From: Candidatus Gastranaerophilales bacterium
GTDB taxonomy: Bacteria; Cyanobacteriota; Vampirovibrionia; Gastranaerophilales; Gastranaerophilaceae
DNA length: 7,608 nucleotides
Assembly: GCA_905235825.1 (NCBI GenBank)
Contig: CAJONH010000151.1
Location: 1-7,608, forward strand
Direction of reading: 5' to 3'
Under the pieces are notes generated by a model. The model was not told the origin of the DNA, searched no databases, and saw only the letters and a list, made by a program, of their open reading frames with translations. A program made the translations under genes and the position numbers. Shown in pieces: positions 7,181 to 7,608 of this stretch. Each line of letters begins with the position of its first letter. Position 1 is the stretch's first letter.

Positions 7181-7608
7181 TGGCTTTGTCCTTCTTCATA
7201 TAAAAGACAGTATACTTTGGAATTATTTATGTCTGTATATTTAGGCATAACAGAAGAACATTTATTCATTCTATATGTACATCTGGGTTCAAAAGGACAG
7301 CCTGCAAAGACATCTTTAACGGAAGGAGGCTGTCCTTCTATTGCTTCAAGCTGTACAGAATTAAAATCCGGCAGAGTTTTAATTAATGCTTTTGTATAAG
7401 GATGTTTAGGATTTTTAAATAATTCTTCGGCTCTTGAATTTTCAACAATACGTCCGTTATACATAACACAAGCCCTGTCAGCACACTCATATACAAGACC
7501 GAAATCGTGAGAAATCAATATAAAAGAAGTTTTATACTCTTTTTGAATTTCTTTTAAAAGCTCCATTATTTGAGCTTGAACCGTAACATCAAGAGCTGTT
7601 GTGGGTTC
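7177..7608 (-). CDS. Peptide ABC transporter ATP-binding protein, OppD/DppD type (N-terminus outside window)
   Basis: The frame is open to the right edge, giving the last 143 residues of a protein normally about 320-350 long. It opens at EPTTALDVT, which is the catalytic Glu after Walker B plus the D-loop, continues with the H-loop LISHD (His34 of this fragment) and ends in the oligopeptide-transporter C-terminal domain: HPYTKALI (69-76), EGQPPSV, then GCPFEPRC with four cysteines (C104, C110, C117, C134 of the fragment). That cysteine pattern is typical of the OppD/DppD/OppF group. The protein energises uptake of di- or oligopeptides (nickel in some subfamilies) together with membrane permeases and a second ATPase, which should lie upstream, outside the window. 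The HPYT and LPDF context looks more like OppD/DppD than OppF, but Walker A is not visible, so I give no symbol. Internal ATGs are not the true start. Confidence 0.95.
   Translation of the reverse strand, partial: EPTTALDVTVQAQIMELLKEIQKEYKTSFILISHDFGLVYECADRACVMYNGRIVENSRAEELFKNPKHPYTKALIKTLPDFNSVQLEAIEGQPPSVKDVFAGCPFEPRCTYRMNKCSSVMPKYTDINNSKVYCLLYEEGQSQ
7189..7193 (-). promoter_or_regulatory. Shine-Dalgarno for the glycosyltransferase inside the ABC ATPase gene
   Basis: AAGGA on the minus strand lies 8 nt before the ATG at 7180 and inside the last codons of the upstream gene. It is the clearest ribosome-binding site in the window. It supports the 7180 start and, with the 4-bp ATGA overlap, coupled translation of the two genes. 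Confidence 0.75.

Noticed and set aside
7217..7399. Plus-strand open frame of 60 codons
   Set aside because: It is antisense to the conserved C-terminal domain of the OppD-type ATPase.

Overview
The window is AT-rich bacterial chromosomal DNA, densely packed with ordinary genes. There is no rRNA, tRNA, CRISPR array, insertion sequence or phage gene. TGA, TAG and TAA are all used as stops, which fits the standard bacterial code. The low GC content, a long-form RseP-type site-2 protease, and details of MutS (a GKVPMAGIP segment and an RVGAVDDL stretch that recall cyanobacterial MutS) fit a low-GC Gram-negative-type bacterium. A gut Vampirovibrionia/Gastranaerophilales-like lineage is my best guess, but this is inference and no marker in the window proves it.

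Layout, left to right. Positions 1-2438 (minus) hold most of mutS, cut at its C-terminus by the window edge. A 248-bp gap (2439-2686) follows. It contains a good sigma-70-like promoter (2599-2627) and, immediately downstream of it, a U-tailed hairpin (2524-2565), both reading toward mutS. Positions 2687-3901 (minus) encode a polytopic membrane protein with an isoprenylcysteine/phospholipid-methyltransferase-like C-terminus. Positions 3927-5315 (minus) encode a site-2 intramembrane protease (RseP/RasP family), whose PDZ domain appears to be split by an insert containing a LysM-like segment. These two membrane genes are 25 bp apart and form an operon. A 34-bp gap then separates the protease from the divergent comF-like gene (5350-6006, plus). 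Convergent to comF are a family-4 glycosyltransferase (6059-7180, minus) and the C-terminal end of an OppD/DppD-type peptide ABC transporter ATPase (7177 to beyond 7608, minus). The last two overlap by 4 bp and are translationally coupled.

Functionally the window combines DNA repair (MutS), envelope proteolysis and membrane modification (protease plus methyltransferase-like protein), a ComF-family phosphoribosyltransferase, peptide import and cell-surface glycosylation. I see no single dedicated system linking all of them. The points most worth a second look are the interrupted PDZ of the protease, the promoter-terminator leader before mutS, and the very tight divergent promoter between the protease and comF.
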